A DNA stretch of 51,654 nucleotides from CAZRGV01 sp964599655 (GTDB taxonomy: Bacteria > Planctomycetota > Planctomycetia > Isosphaerales > Isosphaeraceae). The position numbers and the translations under genes were made by a program. The number at the start of each line of letters is the position of its first letter. Positions within the stretch are counted from its first letter, which is position 1. Location: NCBI GenBank assembly GCA_964599655.1, contig CAZRGV010000031.1, positions 1 through 51,654 of the forward strand, given 5' to 3'. Of this stretch, positions 32,925-40,244 are shown one piece after another. Below the pieces are notes generated by a model. The model was not told the DNA's origin, ran no database searches, and saw nothing but the letters and a program-made list of their open reading frames with translations.

Positions 32925-34379
32925 ATGAAGCGACAACCCGGTCGACCGAAGTCCCATGCGAAGGCCTCGCGACAGGCCCGACCGCCCCAAACCGGGCCTC
33001 GAAAGCCCAACCTGCGAGCCGTTCCCGACGGGCCGATGTTGCCGGTCGAGGGGCCTGGAGCTGACCGGGGCGTTCCACAGGTGGCTCCCGCTGGTTTGCT
33101 CGCCGAGGTCGCGGGGGTCATCGCGCCGGTCGTCGAACAGGCCGTCCTGGTCGATCGGAAACGGGCCGATCGGGTCCTTGCCACCGAACTGAAGCGGCGT
33201 CGCGACCTCTCGGCCTCCGACCACCGCTTCCTCAGCCAGGCGATCTTCGCCCTGTTTCGCTGGAGGGGCTGGATCGAACCCCTGAAACTGGAACGGGTTG
33301 AGGAACGACTTCTACTCTCGACCCTGCTCGATCTCCCGACGATTCCGCCGGCCTGCCGAATTTGGGCGAGAATGGTCGGCCGCGACCCATCCCGCCTGAT
33401 GGCGCTGGGGGATGCTCCGGGTTGGACCGCTCGGGCCGAGGGGTTCAAGCGGATGCTTGGCGGTAGGCCGGTCACGGCCGACCCCTGGCGTCTCTTCCCG
33501 TCTTGGTTGCGAGAGCACTTGCCCTTGCCGCCCGGAGTGGGCTCGGCCAAGTTGAAGTACCTCGAGGTCCTTCAGGTCCTTCAGACGCGGCCTCCGCTCT
33601 GGGTGCGGGCCCAGTCGAGCGACGTGGCGAAAACCTGGGAGGAGCTCCGGGGCCTCGGCCTGTCGCCAAGAGTCCATCCCCTGGCGACGCAGGCCGCCCA
33701 GCTCGATCCGGATGTGGACGTGTACCACCTTCCCCCCTTCGTCCGGGGCGAGCTGGAGATCCAGGACCTGGCCTCCCAGGCGGTTGCGATGGTCTGCGAC
33801 CCAGACCCCGGCGAGCGATGGTGGGACGTCTGCGCGGGGGCCGGAGGTAAGGCGCTCCACCTGGCGTCCTTGATGAACGGCAAGGGGGTGGTGGTCGCCA
33901 CCGAAACGCATCCCGGCCGCCTCAAGGAGGCGGTTCGGCGGGCACGCCGAAGCCCGTTCCGCAACCTCACAACCCGAACCTGGGACGGGCGGCATGTCGC
34001 GGGCAAGGCCGGGAGCTATCACGGGGTTCTCGTCGATGCGCCTTGCTCAGGAATCGGCACCTGGAGGCGGAACCCCGACGCGCGCTGGCTGATCGACGCT
34101 GAGGCGATCTCACGGCTCGCCACCCTTCAAGGGCGAATTCTGAACACCGCCGCCGGCGGCGTTCGAACCGGCGGCACGCTGGTTTACTCCGTCTGCACGG
34201 TGACACCCTCCGAGACGACCCACGTGATCCGGTCGTTCCTCGAAGCTCATGATGGGTTCCGACTCGACCCGTTTCCGCATCCGTTGACCGGCGACGAGAC
34301 CGACGGAACCCTTCTGATCTGGCCTCAGGAGGCTGACAACGACGCGATGTTCATCGCCAGGATGGTCCGCGTCGGCTGA
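32925..34379 (+). CDS. RsmB/NOP2-family RNA (cytosine-5) methyltransferase
   Basis: ATG 32925 gives 484 residues. After a basic tail (KRQPGRPKSHAKASRQARPP) comes an NusB-like helical domain (DRKRADRVLATELKRRRDLS, LFRWRGWIEPL), then the SAM-dependent methyltransferase. Key elements are the SAM motif WWDVCAGAGGKALHLASLM, motif IV DAPCSGIGTWRRNPDARW with the release cysteine, and motif VI LVYSVCTVTPSE with the catalytic cysteine. The C-terminus DGTLLIWPQEADNDAMFIARM matches the RsmB/RsmF group, which methylates C5 of cytosine in rRNA or tRNA. Which cytosine is targeted cannot be read here. It is probably co-transcribed with the upstream genes, though the gap is about 140 nt. Confidence 0.9.
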   Translation: MKRQPGRPKSHAKASRQARPPQTGPRKPNLRAVPDGPMLPVEGPGADRGVPQVAPAGLLAEVAGVIAPVVEQAVLVDRKRADRVLATELKRRRDLSASDHRFLSQAIFALFRWRGWIEPLKLERVEERLLLSTLLDLPTIPPACRIWARMVGRDPSRLMALGDAPGWTARAEGFKRMLGGRPVTADPWRLFPSWLREHLPLPPGVGSAKLKYLEVLQVLQTRPPLWVRAQSSDVAKTWEELRGLGLSPRVHPLATQAAQLDPDVDVYHLPPFVRGELEIQDLASQAVAMVCDPDPGERWWDVCAGAGGKALHLASLMNGKGVVVATETHPGRLKEAVRRARRSPFRNLTTRTWDGRHVAGKAGSYHGVLVDAPCSGIGTWRRNPDARWLIDAEAISRLATLQGRILNTAAGGVRTGGTLVYSVCTVTPSETTHVIRSFLEAHDGFRLDPFPHPLTGDETDGTLLIWPQEADNDAMFIARMVRVG

Positions 34380-34884
34380 GCCAGACCACTGACGATTGAA
34401 GGGTAGGTCCCGCCGCGAGACCGTGTTTCGAGGCGAGGGGCACTCCTCGCACCGAGACGTGGAACCCGCGCCCGATGTTCCATCGAGGACGTCGTGAGTC
34501 TGGCACGAGGATTGCGGAACCCTGGGAAACAGCATAGGGAGCCGTCGATCGCTTGAACCCCGATCAGACTGACTATAACAATATATTGTGGCCTCTTGAG
34601 CGAGCAGGCCCTCGATCAGGAGTCCCCTGTCGTTGTGCGCGTTGATCGATCGGCGAGGATTCCGGTGGCCTTCCCGAGGACCGACGGGTCGTGGATGGGA
34701 CCGACACCAACACGAATGGAGAAAGCCTCGGATCGGCGTACTCCTTGGACTCGATGTGGCCCGATTTCGTGAGGTTTGTCGTAGAACCTGAGTGAGACTG
34801 CGGTGGACACCTCGGCTTCATCCGCCCGATGAGACCACGCGAACGGTCGACGCCCGACCTCGCGTGGGGAGGTAGCAGACGCTC
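34380..34884. promoter_or_regulatory. Upstream region of the Kai operon
   Basis: About 500 bp with no convincing gene. A GCGAGG/CCTCGC hairpin (34433-34438 and 34445-34450) may end the methyltransferase transcript. A 12-bp perfect palindrome ACAATATATTGT (34578-34589) in an A+T-rich patch, next to GACTATAACA, is a candidate promoter/operator for the Kai operon about 300 nt before its first start. GGGAGG precedes ATG 34885 by about 12 nt. Confidence 0.45.
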
Positions 34885-36123
34885 ATGACGGTTAACTATC
34901 ACGTTGTCGTTGCCGTTCAGGGCGCGGAGCTCGCCAACCGGCTCCGTGCCTCGAGATTCCAGGTCGACGAAGTCGAGACTGGCGCCGACGTTCTTCGACG
35001 AACCTCGGAGCGGGCCGATCTGGTCATCGTCGAAGGCGACCTGCCCGACGTGAGTGGACCGGATTTGTGCCGTCGCCTGAAGTCGGATCCGGCCACGTCG
35101 GGGATTCCGATTCTTCAGCTGCTCGCGGACGGTGGTCAAGCCGCCGGCGAAGGGTTTGACGGCTACCTCGAGCCTCCGGTCGAGCCTTTCGGGCTCGCGG
35201 CGCTACTTGGAAAACTTCTGCGCGACTCGAGACAATCGGAACGTGATTTGCTCATGCGAGTCGACCAGTTGCAAGCGGGGTTCGACGCGCTGGAGGACGG
35301 CGTGGGTATGCTGGCCGTCGACGGCACGATACTCCATTGCAACCCGTCGTTGGCCGGCTTGCTGGGCATCCCACACGAGTCGGCACGAGGGAAGGATTAT
35401 CTGTCGTTGACGGTCTCGTGGCCGATCAAGCGCTGGGAGCGGCCGTTTACGAGGGCCCTGGCGACCGGACGCCGGCAGTCGGGGGACTGGATGATTCGCG
35501 AACGAGCGTACCGCATTTCGGCGACACCGGTTTCCGGCCCCGACGGCCGAACGACGTGCGTCGTCATGCACTTGAGCGACGAGACCGATCGGCGCCGGTT
35601 GCACGAACGGATTACCGAGGTTGAGTCGGCAAGGCTGGCGACGGAGGCGCGAATCGCCCAGTTGGAGCGCGAGGCAAGGTTCCTCCAGCAATTGCGGCCG
35701 TTGGGGCCCGAGGACGAACTCTCAAGCCCGGATCGTCGGCTGCGTCACAAGCATCCCGCCACCTTTGAGCAGTGCGTCCAGGACTATGAACGTCTGATCG
35801 ATATGGCGCTGGAGCAACGGAGTTATCAGGTCTCGCACCAGGCCGAGATCAGCGGCCGGTTACGTGCCATGGCCGAGAGGCTGGGAACGCTGGGATCGAC
35901 GCCCAGGGACGTGATCGAGGTTCACGGCGAGGCTCTGAAGCGCGGGACCCATCGGCAAGCGGCCCAGCGTGCGCATGCGGTGACCGAGGAGAGCCGGCTT
36001 CTGGTTCTGGAGTTGATGGGGCACCTGGCGGCGTATTACCGAACCCTGGCGCGTTGTGCACGCCGCGGTCCGCCGTCCGGAGGCGCGGTGTCGGAAGACG
36101 ATAGGAACGAGGCCATGGGATGA
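34885..36123 (+). CDS. Candidate KaiA-type protein: pseudo-receiver, PAS and KaiA-C/RsbU-N-like domain
   Basis: A 412-residue protein, first gene of the Kai operon. Residues 1-115 have a CheY-like fold but lack every phosphorylation residue. The paired acids of strand 1 are replaced (VVVAVQGAE), the acceptor position is E50 in DLVIVEGDLPDVSG, the Thr position is L80 and the Lys position is P97 in YLEPPVEPF. A PAS domain follows (about 125-235: ALEDGVGMLAVDGTILHCNP), then a coiled coil. The C-terminal about 100 residues (VQDYERLIDMALEQ, TPRDVIEVHGEALKRG, EESRLLVLELMGHLAAYYRT) resemble the four-helix C-terminal domain shared by KaiA and the RsbU N-terminus. In KaiA that domain binds KaiC, and its N-terminus is a pseudo-receiver. 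The stop overlaps kaiB (ATGA). KaiA identity is an inference from domain order and context. Confidence 0.75.
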   Translation: MTVNYHVVVAVQGAELANRLRASRFQVDEVETGADVLRRTSERADLVIVEGDLPDVSGPDLCRRLKSDPATSGIPILQLLADGGQAAGEGFDGYLEPPVEPFGLAALLGKLLRDSRQSERDLLMRVDQLQAGFDALEDGVGMLAVDGTILHCNPSLAGLLGIPHESARGKDYLSLTVSWPIKRWERPFTRALATGRRQSGDWMIRERAYRISATPVSGPDGRTTCVVMHLSDETDRRRLHERITEVESARLATEARIAQLEREARFLQQLRPLGPEDELSSPDRRLRHKHPATFEQCVQDYERLIDMALEQRSYQVSHQAEISGRLRAMAERLGTLGSTPRDVIEVHGEALKRGTHRQAAQRAHAVTEESRLLVLELMGHLAAYYRTLARCARRGPPSGGAVSEDDRNEAMG

Positions 36124-36425
36124 TGACATTGATCAAACTCTATGTGGCAGGTCAGACGCCCCGGTCGCGGGCGGCCATCGAAACTCTTCGCCGGATTTGC
36201 GAGGAGGAGTTACAGGGACGATATGAAATGCTCGTCATCGATGTCCTGGAACGGCCGCAACTGGCCGAGGACGAAAAGATCCTGGCGACGCCGACGGTGA
36301 TCAAGGAGCTTCCGCCTCCGATTCGCCGGCTCATCGGCGACCTGTCGGACCGGGATCGTGTGCTCGTCGGGCTCGACCTTCGTGCCGGCCCGCGCGAGGA
36401 CGAGCCCTTGGGGAGCGCTTCGTGA
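36120..36425 (+). CDS. kaiB: Circadian clock protein KaiB
   Basis: A 101-residue protein matching KaiB almost throughout: LIKLYVAGQTPRSRAAIETL, RICEEELQGRYEMLVIDVLE, PQLAEDEKILATPTVIKELP and RRLIGDLSDRDRVLVGLDL. Length and motif order match cyanobacterial KaiB (about 102). KaiB switches between a tetrameric ground fold and a thioredoxin-like fold that binds the KaiC CI ring and, in cyanobacteria, sequesters KaiA. The start ATG 36120 overlaps the stop of the preceding gene (a second ATG follows at once), and its stop overlaps the kaiC GTG. All neighbours are therefore translationally coupled. Confidence 0.95.
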   Translation: MMTLIKLYVAGQTPRSRAAIETLRRICEEELQGRYEMLVIDVLERPQLAEDEKILATPTVIKELPPPIRRLIGDLSDRDRVLVGLDLRAGPREDEPLGSAS

Positions 36426-37969
36426 GTATGGACCAATCGATTCGCAAGCTTAAGACCGAGATTGACGGCTTCGATCTGATCTCCGAAGGCGGTCTTCCAC
36501 AAGGCCGCGCCACGCTGGTCTCCGGCACGTCGGGCAGCGCCAAGACCGTGTTCGCGGCCCAGTTTCTGGCCGCGGGAATCGAGCGGGTCCGGGAGGCCGG
36601 CGTCTTCGTGACCTTCGAGGAACCACCCGAGGATATTCGTCGCAACGTTCAAGGGTTCGGCTGGGACGTGGCCTCGTGGGAGGCGCAGGGACTCTGGGCG
36701 TTCGTGGATGCCTCGCCACGGCCGGGAGAGCCCTGGGTCGTGGCTGGAGAATTTGACCTGGGCGCCCTCCTGGCCCGCATCGAACACGCGGTCCGGAAGG
36801 TGAACGCGCGACGGATCTCGATCGACTCGATCGGTGGCGTGTTCGCCCAGCTCGGTGACCGGGCGATCATCCGGCACGAGCTCTTCCGACTGGCCGCGTC
36901 GCTCAAAGAAATGGGACTCACGACTCTCATCACCTCCGAACGGACCGAAGAACATGGGGCCGTCTCGCGCTACGGAGTCGAGGAGTTCGTCTCCGATAAT
37001 GTGATCATCTTCCGAAATACCCTGACCGACGAGCTGCGGCGTCGAACGGTGGAGATCCTCAAGTTCCGGGGAACCTCGCACCAGAAGGGGGAGTGGCCGT
37101 TCACAATCGTCCCCGGACAGGGCATCGTGGTCATTCCACTCTCGGCACTGGAACTGAAGCAGAAGTCGTCCGACCTTCGCATCACCTCGGGAGATCCCGA
37201 ACTCGATGCCATGTGCGGCGGCGGGTTCTTCCGCGACTCGATCATCCTGGTCAGCGGACCGACGGGTACGGGCAAGACCCTGATCACGACCGAGTTCCTG
37301 GCGGGCGGGGCCGCCTCGGGCGAACGCTGCTTGCTCTTCGCCTTCGAGGAGAGCCGCGAGCAGCTCTTCCGGAACGCGAGTGGCTGGGGAATCGACTTCG
37401 CCCAGATGGAGGCCGACGGTCTGCTAAAGGTGGTCTGCGCCTATCCCGAGTCGTCGGCCCTGGAGGACCACCTGATCCGGTTGAAGCAGGAGATCGAGCA
37501 GTTCCGGCCCAACCGCGTGGCGGTGGATAGCCTTTCGGCTCTCGAACGGGTCTCGGCCGTAAAGGGGTTCCGCGAGTTCGTGATCGGGCTCTCGTCGTTC
37601 ATCAAGCACCTGGAGATTCCCGGCCTGTTCACCGCGACGACCCCAACCTTGCTTGGCGGCCAGTCGATCACAGAGACACACATATCGACCACCACCGACT
37701 CGATTATTCTGCTCCGTTATGTCGAGGTGAACGGCCAGATGCGGCGAGGGCTGACGGTCCTGAAAATGCGGGGTTCGACCCACGACAAGGAGATCCACGA
37801 GTTCACCATTGATGGGCGAGGTCTTCATGTCGGCAAACCGTTCCGGAACATCTTCGGGATCCTCTCGGGCAACTTCACCCACGTGTCGGCCGATGAGCTT
37901 GAGCGACTGGACAGGCTGTTCTCAGACGAGGGGTTCAGGGCAACGGGCCCTGAGATCAATCCGTCATGA
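36422..37969 (+). CDS. kaiC: Circadian clock ATPase KaiC
   Basis: A 515-residue double-domain RecA-like ATPase, close to the 519 of the cyanobacterial protein. GTG 36422 overlaps the kaiB stop; ATG 36428 is an alternative. CI: Walker A GTSGSAKT (35-42), catalytic glutamates E66-E67 (TFEEPPED). CII: Walker A GPTGTGKT (279-286), E309-E310 (AFEESREQ). The autophosphorylation segment ITETHISTTTDSIILLRYVE keeps S422 and T423, equivalent to S431/T432 of Synechococcus KaiC, plus T417 in the T426 position. MRGSTHDKEIHEFTI and FRNIFGILSG near the end match the KaiA/KaiB-responsive C-terminal region. All residues needed for a phosphorylation cycle are present. It couples by ATGA to the hybrid kinase. 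Confidence 0.96.
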   Translation: MSMDQSIRKLKTEIDGFDLISEGGLPQGRATLVSGTSGSAKTVFAAQFLAAGIERVREAGVFVTFEEPPEDIRRNVQGFGWDVASWEAQGLWAFVDASPRPGEPWVVAGEFDLGALLARIEHAVRKVNARRISIDSIGGVFAQLGDRAIIRHELFRLAASLKEMGLTTLITSERTEEHGAVSRYGVEEFVSDNVIIFRNTLTDELRRRTVEILKFRGTSHQKGEWPFTIVPGQGIVVIPLSALELKQKSSDLRITSGDPELDAMCGGGFFRDSIILVSGPTGTGKTLITTEFLAGGAASGERCLLFAFEESREQLFRNASGWGIDFAQMEADGLLKVVCAYPESSALEDHLIRLKQEIEQFRPNRVAVDSLSALERVSAVKGFREFVIGLSSFIKHLEIPGLFTATTPTLLGGQSITETHISTTTDSIILLRYVEVNGQMRRGLTVLKMRGSTHDKEIHEFTIDGRGLHVGKPFRNIFGILSGNFTHVSADELERLDRLFSDEGFRATGPEINPS

Positions 37970-39897
37970 ACCGCGAACCTGACGAGCCCTTCTATCCCGA
38001 TGGCGCGGGAGAGGACGAGCTCCGGCGGGCCTTGCGGGAGAGCGAGGCCCGGTTCCGCAACGTCATCGAGAAGAACGCGGACGGCATGGTCATTGTCGGG
38101 CGAGACGGAACCATCCGCTTCGTCAATCCGGCTGCCGAAACCCTTCTGGGCCGCCGCGCCGCGGAACTACTCGACGGGGTCTTCGGCATCCCGGTCGCGC
38201 CCGGTGAGACGACCGAAATCGAGATCCATCCGCCCGGCGGACGGCTCCGGTTCGCCGAGATGCGGGTCGTCGACACCGAGTGGGAAGGCCGGCCGGCGTA
38301 CCTGGCCTCGCTGCGCGATGTCACCGAACGGCGACAGGCCGACGAGGCCCTCCGCCAGAGCGAGGAACGGTTCCGATTACTGGTCGAAGGAGTCAAGGAT
38401 TACGGCATCATCATGCTTGACCCGGAGGGCCTGATCACCAGCTGGAATACCGGCGCCGAGCGGCTGCTGGGCTACGGCGAACAAGAGATCCTCGGTCAGC
38501 CGTTCGACCGGCTGTTTCTCCCTGAAGAGGCGCGGTCCGGAGAGCCCCGTCAACGGTTGGCCGTCGCCGCCAACGAGGGGCAGGCAGAAGCCGAGGGCTG
38601 GCGGATTCGCAAGGACGGCAGCCAGTTCTGGGCCTCCTGCGAGGTCTCCGCCGTCCGGGACGACCTGGGACGCCTGCTCGGATTCGCCAAGGTCATCCAC
38701 GACACCACCGAACGCAAGCGGCTCGAACAGGAGTTGCGCCGCCGCGCTGACGAACTGGCCGAGGCTGACCGTCAAAAGAATGATTATTTGGCAATGCTTG
38801 CACATGAGCTGCGAAATCCTTTGGCGCCGGTACTCAACGCCTTGCAGATCTTACGGCTAGCCGACGACCCCGCCATGACCCGGCGCGCCCAGGACATGAT
38901 CGAGCGCCAGGTCCGGCACATGGCCCGTCTCGTCGACGACCTGCTCGACGTCTCCCGGATCACCCGGGGCAAGATCCGGCTCCGCCGCGAACCGCTCGAC
39001 CTCTGTCAGGCCATTGAACGTGCCCTCGAATCCGTCCGACCGCTGGCCGAGTCGAAGCGCATCGCTCTCGGCTTCGAGCGGCCCAGCTGCCCGCTCCGCG
39101 TCGAGGCCGACCCGACTCGCATCGAACAGGTTATGACGAACCTTTTCAATAATGCCGTCAAGTACACCGAGCCGGAGGGGCATGTCCGGGTCGTGGCCGG
39201 TCACGAGGGGTCCGACGCGGTGGTGCGGGTTCTCGACGACGGGATCGGCATCGCCTCCGAGATGCTCCCTCGCGTGTTCGACCTGTTCACTCAGGTCGAT
39301 CGCTCGCTCGACCGAAGCGAGGGAGGTCTTGGTATCGGATTGACCCTTGTTCGCAGCCTTGTCGAGCTCCACAACGGCCGGGTTGAAGCTCGCAGCGAGG
39401 GCCTGGGGCGGGGCAGTGAGTTCGTCGTCCGTCTTCCCGCGTTGACGGAACCCGAACAAATCCATAATCAACATGATACAGAACTGCGTTTAACATCAAA
39501 TCTGAGGCGTGTTCTGGTCGTCGACGACAACCGGCATGCCGCCGAGAGCCTGGCGGTGCTTCTGAGGCTATGGGGCCACGAGGCTACCCTCGCCCACGAC
39601 GGTCCGGCCACGCTGGAGGCGGTGGAGACCTCGAGGCCTCAGGTCGTCTTGCTCGATATTGGATTGCCCTACATGAATGGGTATGAGGTGGCCCGTCGCC
39701 TCCGACGCCGGCGCGACCTGCCTGACTTGGTGCTGGTGGCAATGACCGGCTACGGCCAGGACGAGGACCGTCAGCGCTCGATCGAGGCCGGGTTCGACCA
39801 TCATCTGGTCAAACCGATTGACCTCGAGGCGCTCCGGTCTCTACTCGGCGAAACCGAACTCTTCCAGCCTCGAGCCGATATCGACGGACCAGGCTGA
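37966..39897 (+). CDS. PAS-PAS hybrid histidine kinase of the Kai operon
   Basis: A 643-residue soluble kinase, no TM segments. PAS1 is about 25-122 (FRNVIEKNADGMVIVGRDGT), PAS2 about 132-250 (GIIMLDPEGLITSWNTGAER and the PAC-like FAKVIHDTTERKRLE). HisKA has H280 in LAHELRNPLAP. The ATPase domain has the N-box TNLFNNAVKY, G1 DDGIGIA and G2 GGLGIGL. A receiver (about 514-630) has D520, D521, acceptor D564 in VLLDIGLPYMNG and the lysine in HLVKPIDL. It starts inside the kaiC stop codon (ATGA), so it is made with the clock proteins and may be their output kinase. It lacks the KaiB-like domain of SasA, so any coupling to KaiC would be through the PAS domains or indirect. Confidence 0.92.
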   Translation: MNREPDEPFYPDGAGEDELRRALRESEARFRNVIEKNADGMVIVGRDGTIRFVNPAAETLLGRRAAELLDGVFGIPVAPGETTEIEIHPPGGRLRFAEMRVVDTEWEGRPAYLASLRDVTERRQADEALRQSEERFRLLVEGVKDYGIIMLDPEGLITSWNTGAERLLGYGEQEILGQPFDRLFLPEEARSGEPRQRLAVAANEGQAEAEGWRIRKDGSQFWASCEVSAVRDDLGRLLGFAKVIHDTTERKRLEQELRRRADELAEADRQKNDYLAMLAHELRNPLAPVLNALQILRLADDPAMTRRAQDMIERQVRHMARLVDDLLDVSRITRGKIRLRREPLDLCQAIERALESVRPLAESKRIALGFERPSCPLRVEADPTRIEQVMTNLFNNAVKYTEPEGHVRVVAGHEGSDAVVRVLDDGIGIASEMLPRVFDLFTQVDRSLDRSEGGLGIGLTLVRSLVELHNGRVEARSEGLGRGSEFVVRLPALTEPEQIHNQHDTELRLTSNLRRVLVVDDNRHAAESLAVLLRLWGHEATLAHDGPATLEAVETSRPQVVLLDIGLPYMNGYEVARRLRRRRDLPDLVLVAMTGYGQDEDRQRSIEAGFDHHLVKPIDLEALRSLLGETELFQPRADIDGPG

Positions 39898-40244
39898 GCC
39901 GGTGAACGGACTCGTGGGGTTCGTTCCATCCTGTCTCAGAGTTGTCCTGATCAGGACGAGGGAATCAACGGTGGAGGAGATCCCGCAATAGCGGGTCTGG
40001 AACGTAAAAAATGTCCAACAGGAACTTACAACGAGACGACTGGATCGCCCCGGAGAGTCTCGTAACTACTGTGCCGCAACGTCTCGACCGTAAGTCCTGA
40101 TAGGGATGCGCGTCTTCAGTTGGCACGATCTGAATTGATCCTGCATCCCACTGCATTTCCTCCTGAGGACTCGCTTGCCTGTCTGCATGGACGCCTGTAG
40201 TTTGTCGGTATTCTGCACTCCACGCTGGAGTGGGAGGTGTCCGG
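39898..40244. other. Intergenic region between the Kai operon and the SNIPE-like gene
   Basis: About 350 bp. A 14-bp palindrome GTCCTGATCAGGAC lies at 39944-39957. At 39978-39998 a CCCGC-AATA-GCGGG stem extended by AGA/TCT is followed by an A-rich stretch; either could end the Kai transcript. Composition becomes A+T-richer from about 40000, marking the left edge of the foreign-looking segment. No tRNA or attachment site recognised. Confidence 0.5.

Noticed and set aside
34573..35139. Minus-strand open frame upstream of and into the Kai operon
   Set aside because: It overlaps the first Kai gene antisense and has no family features.
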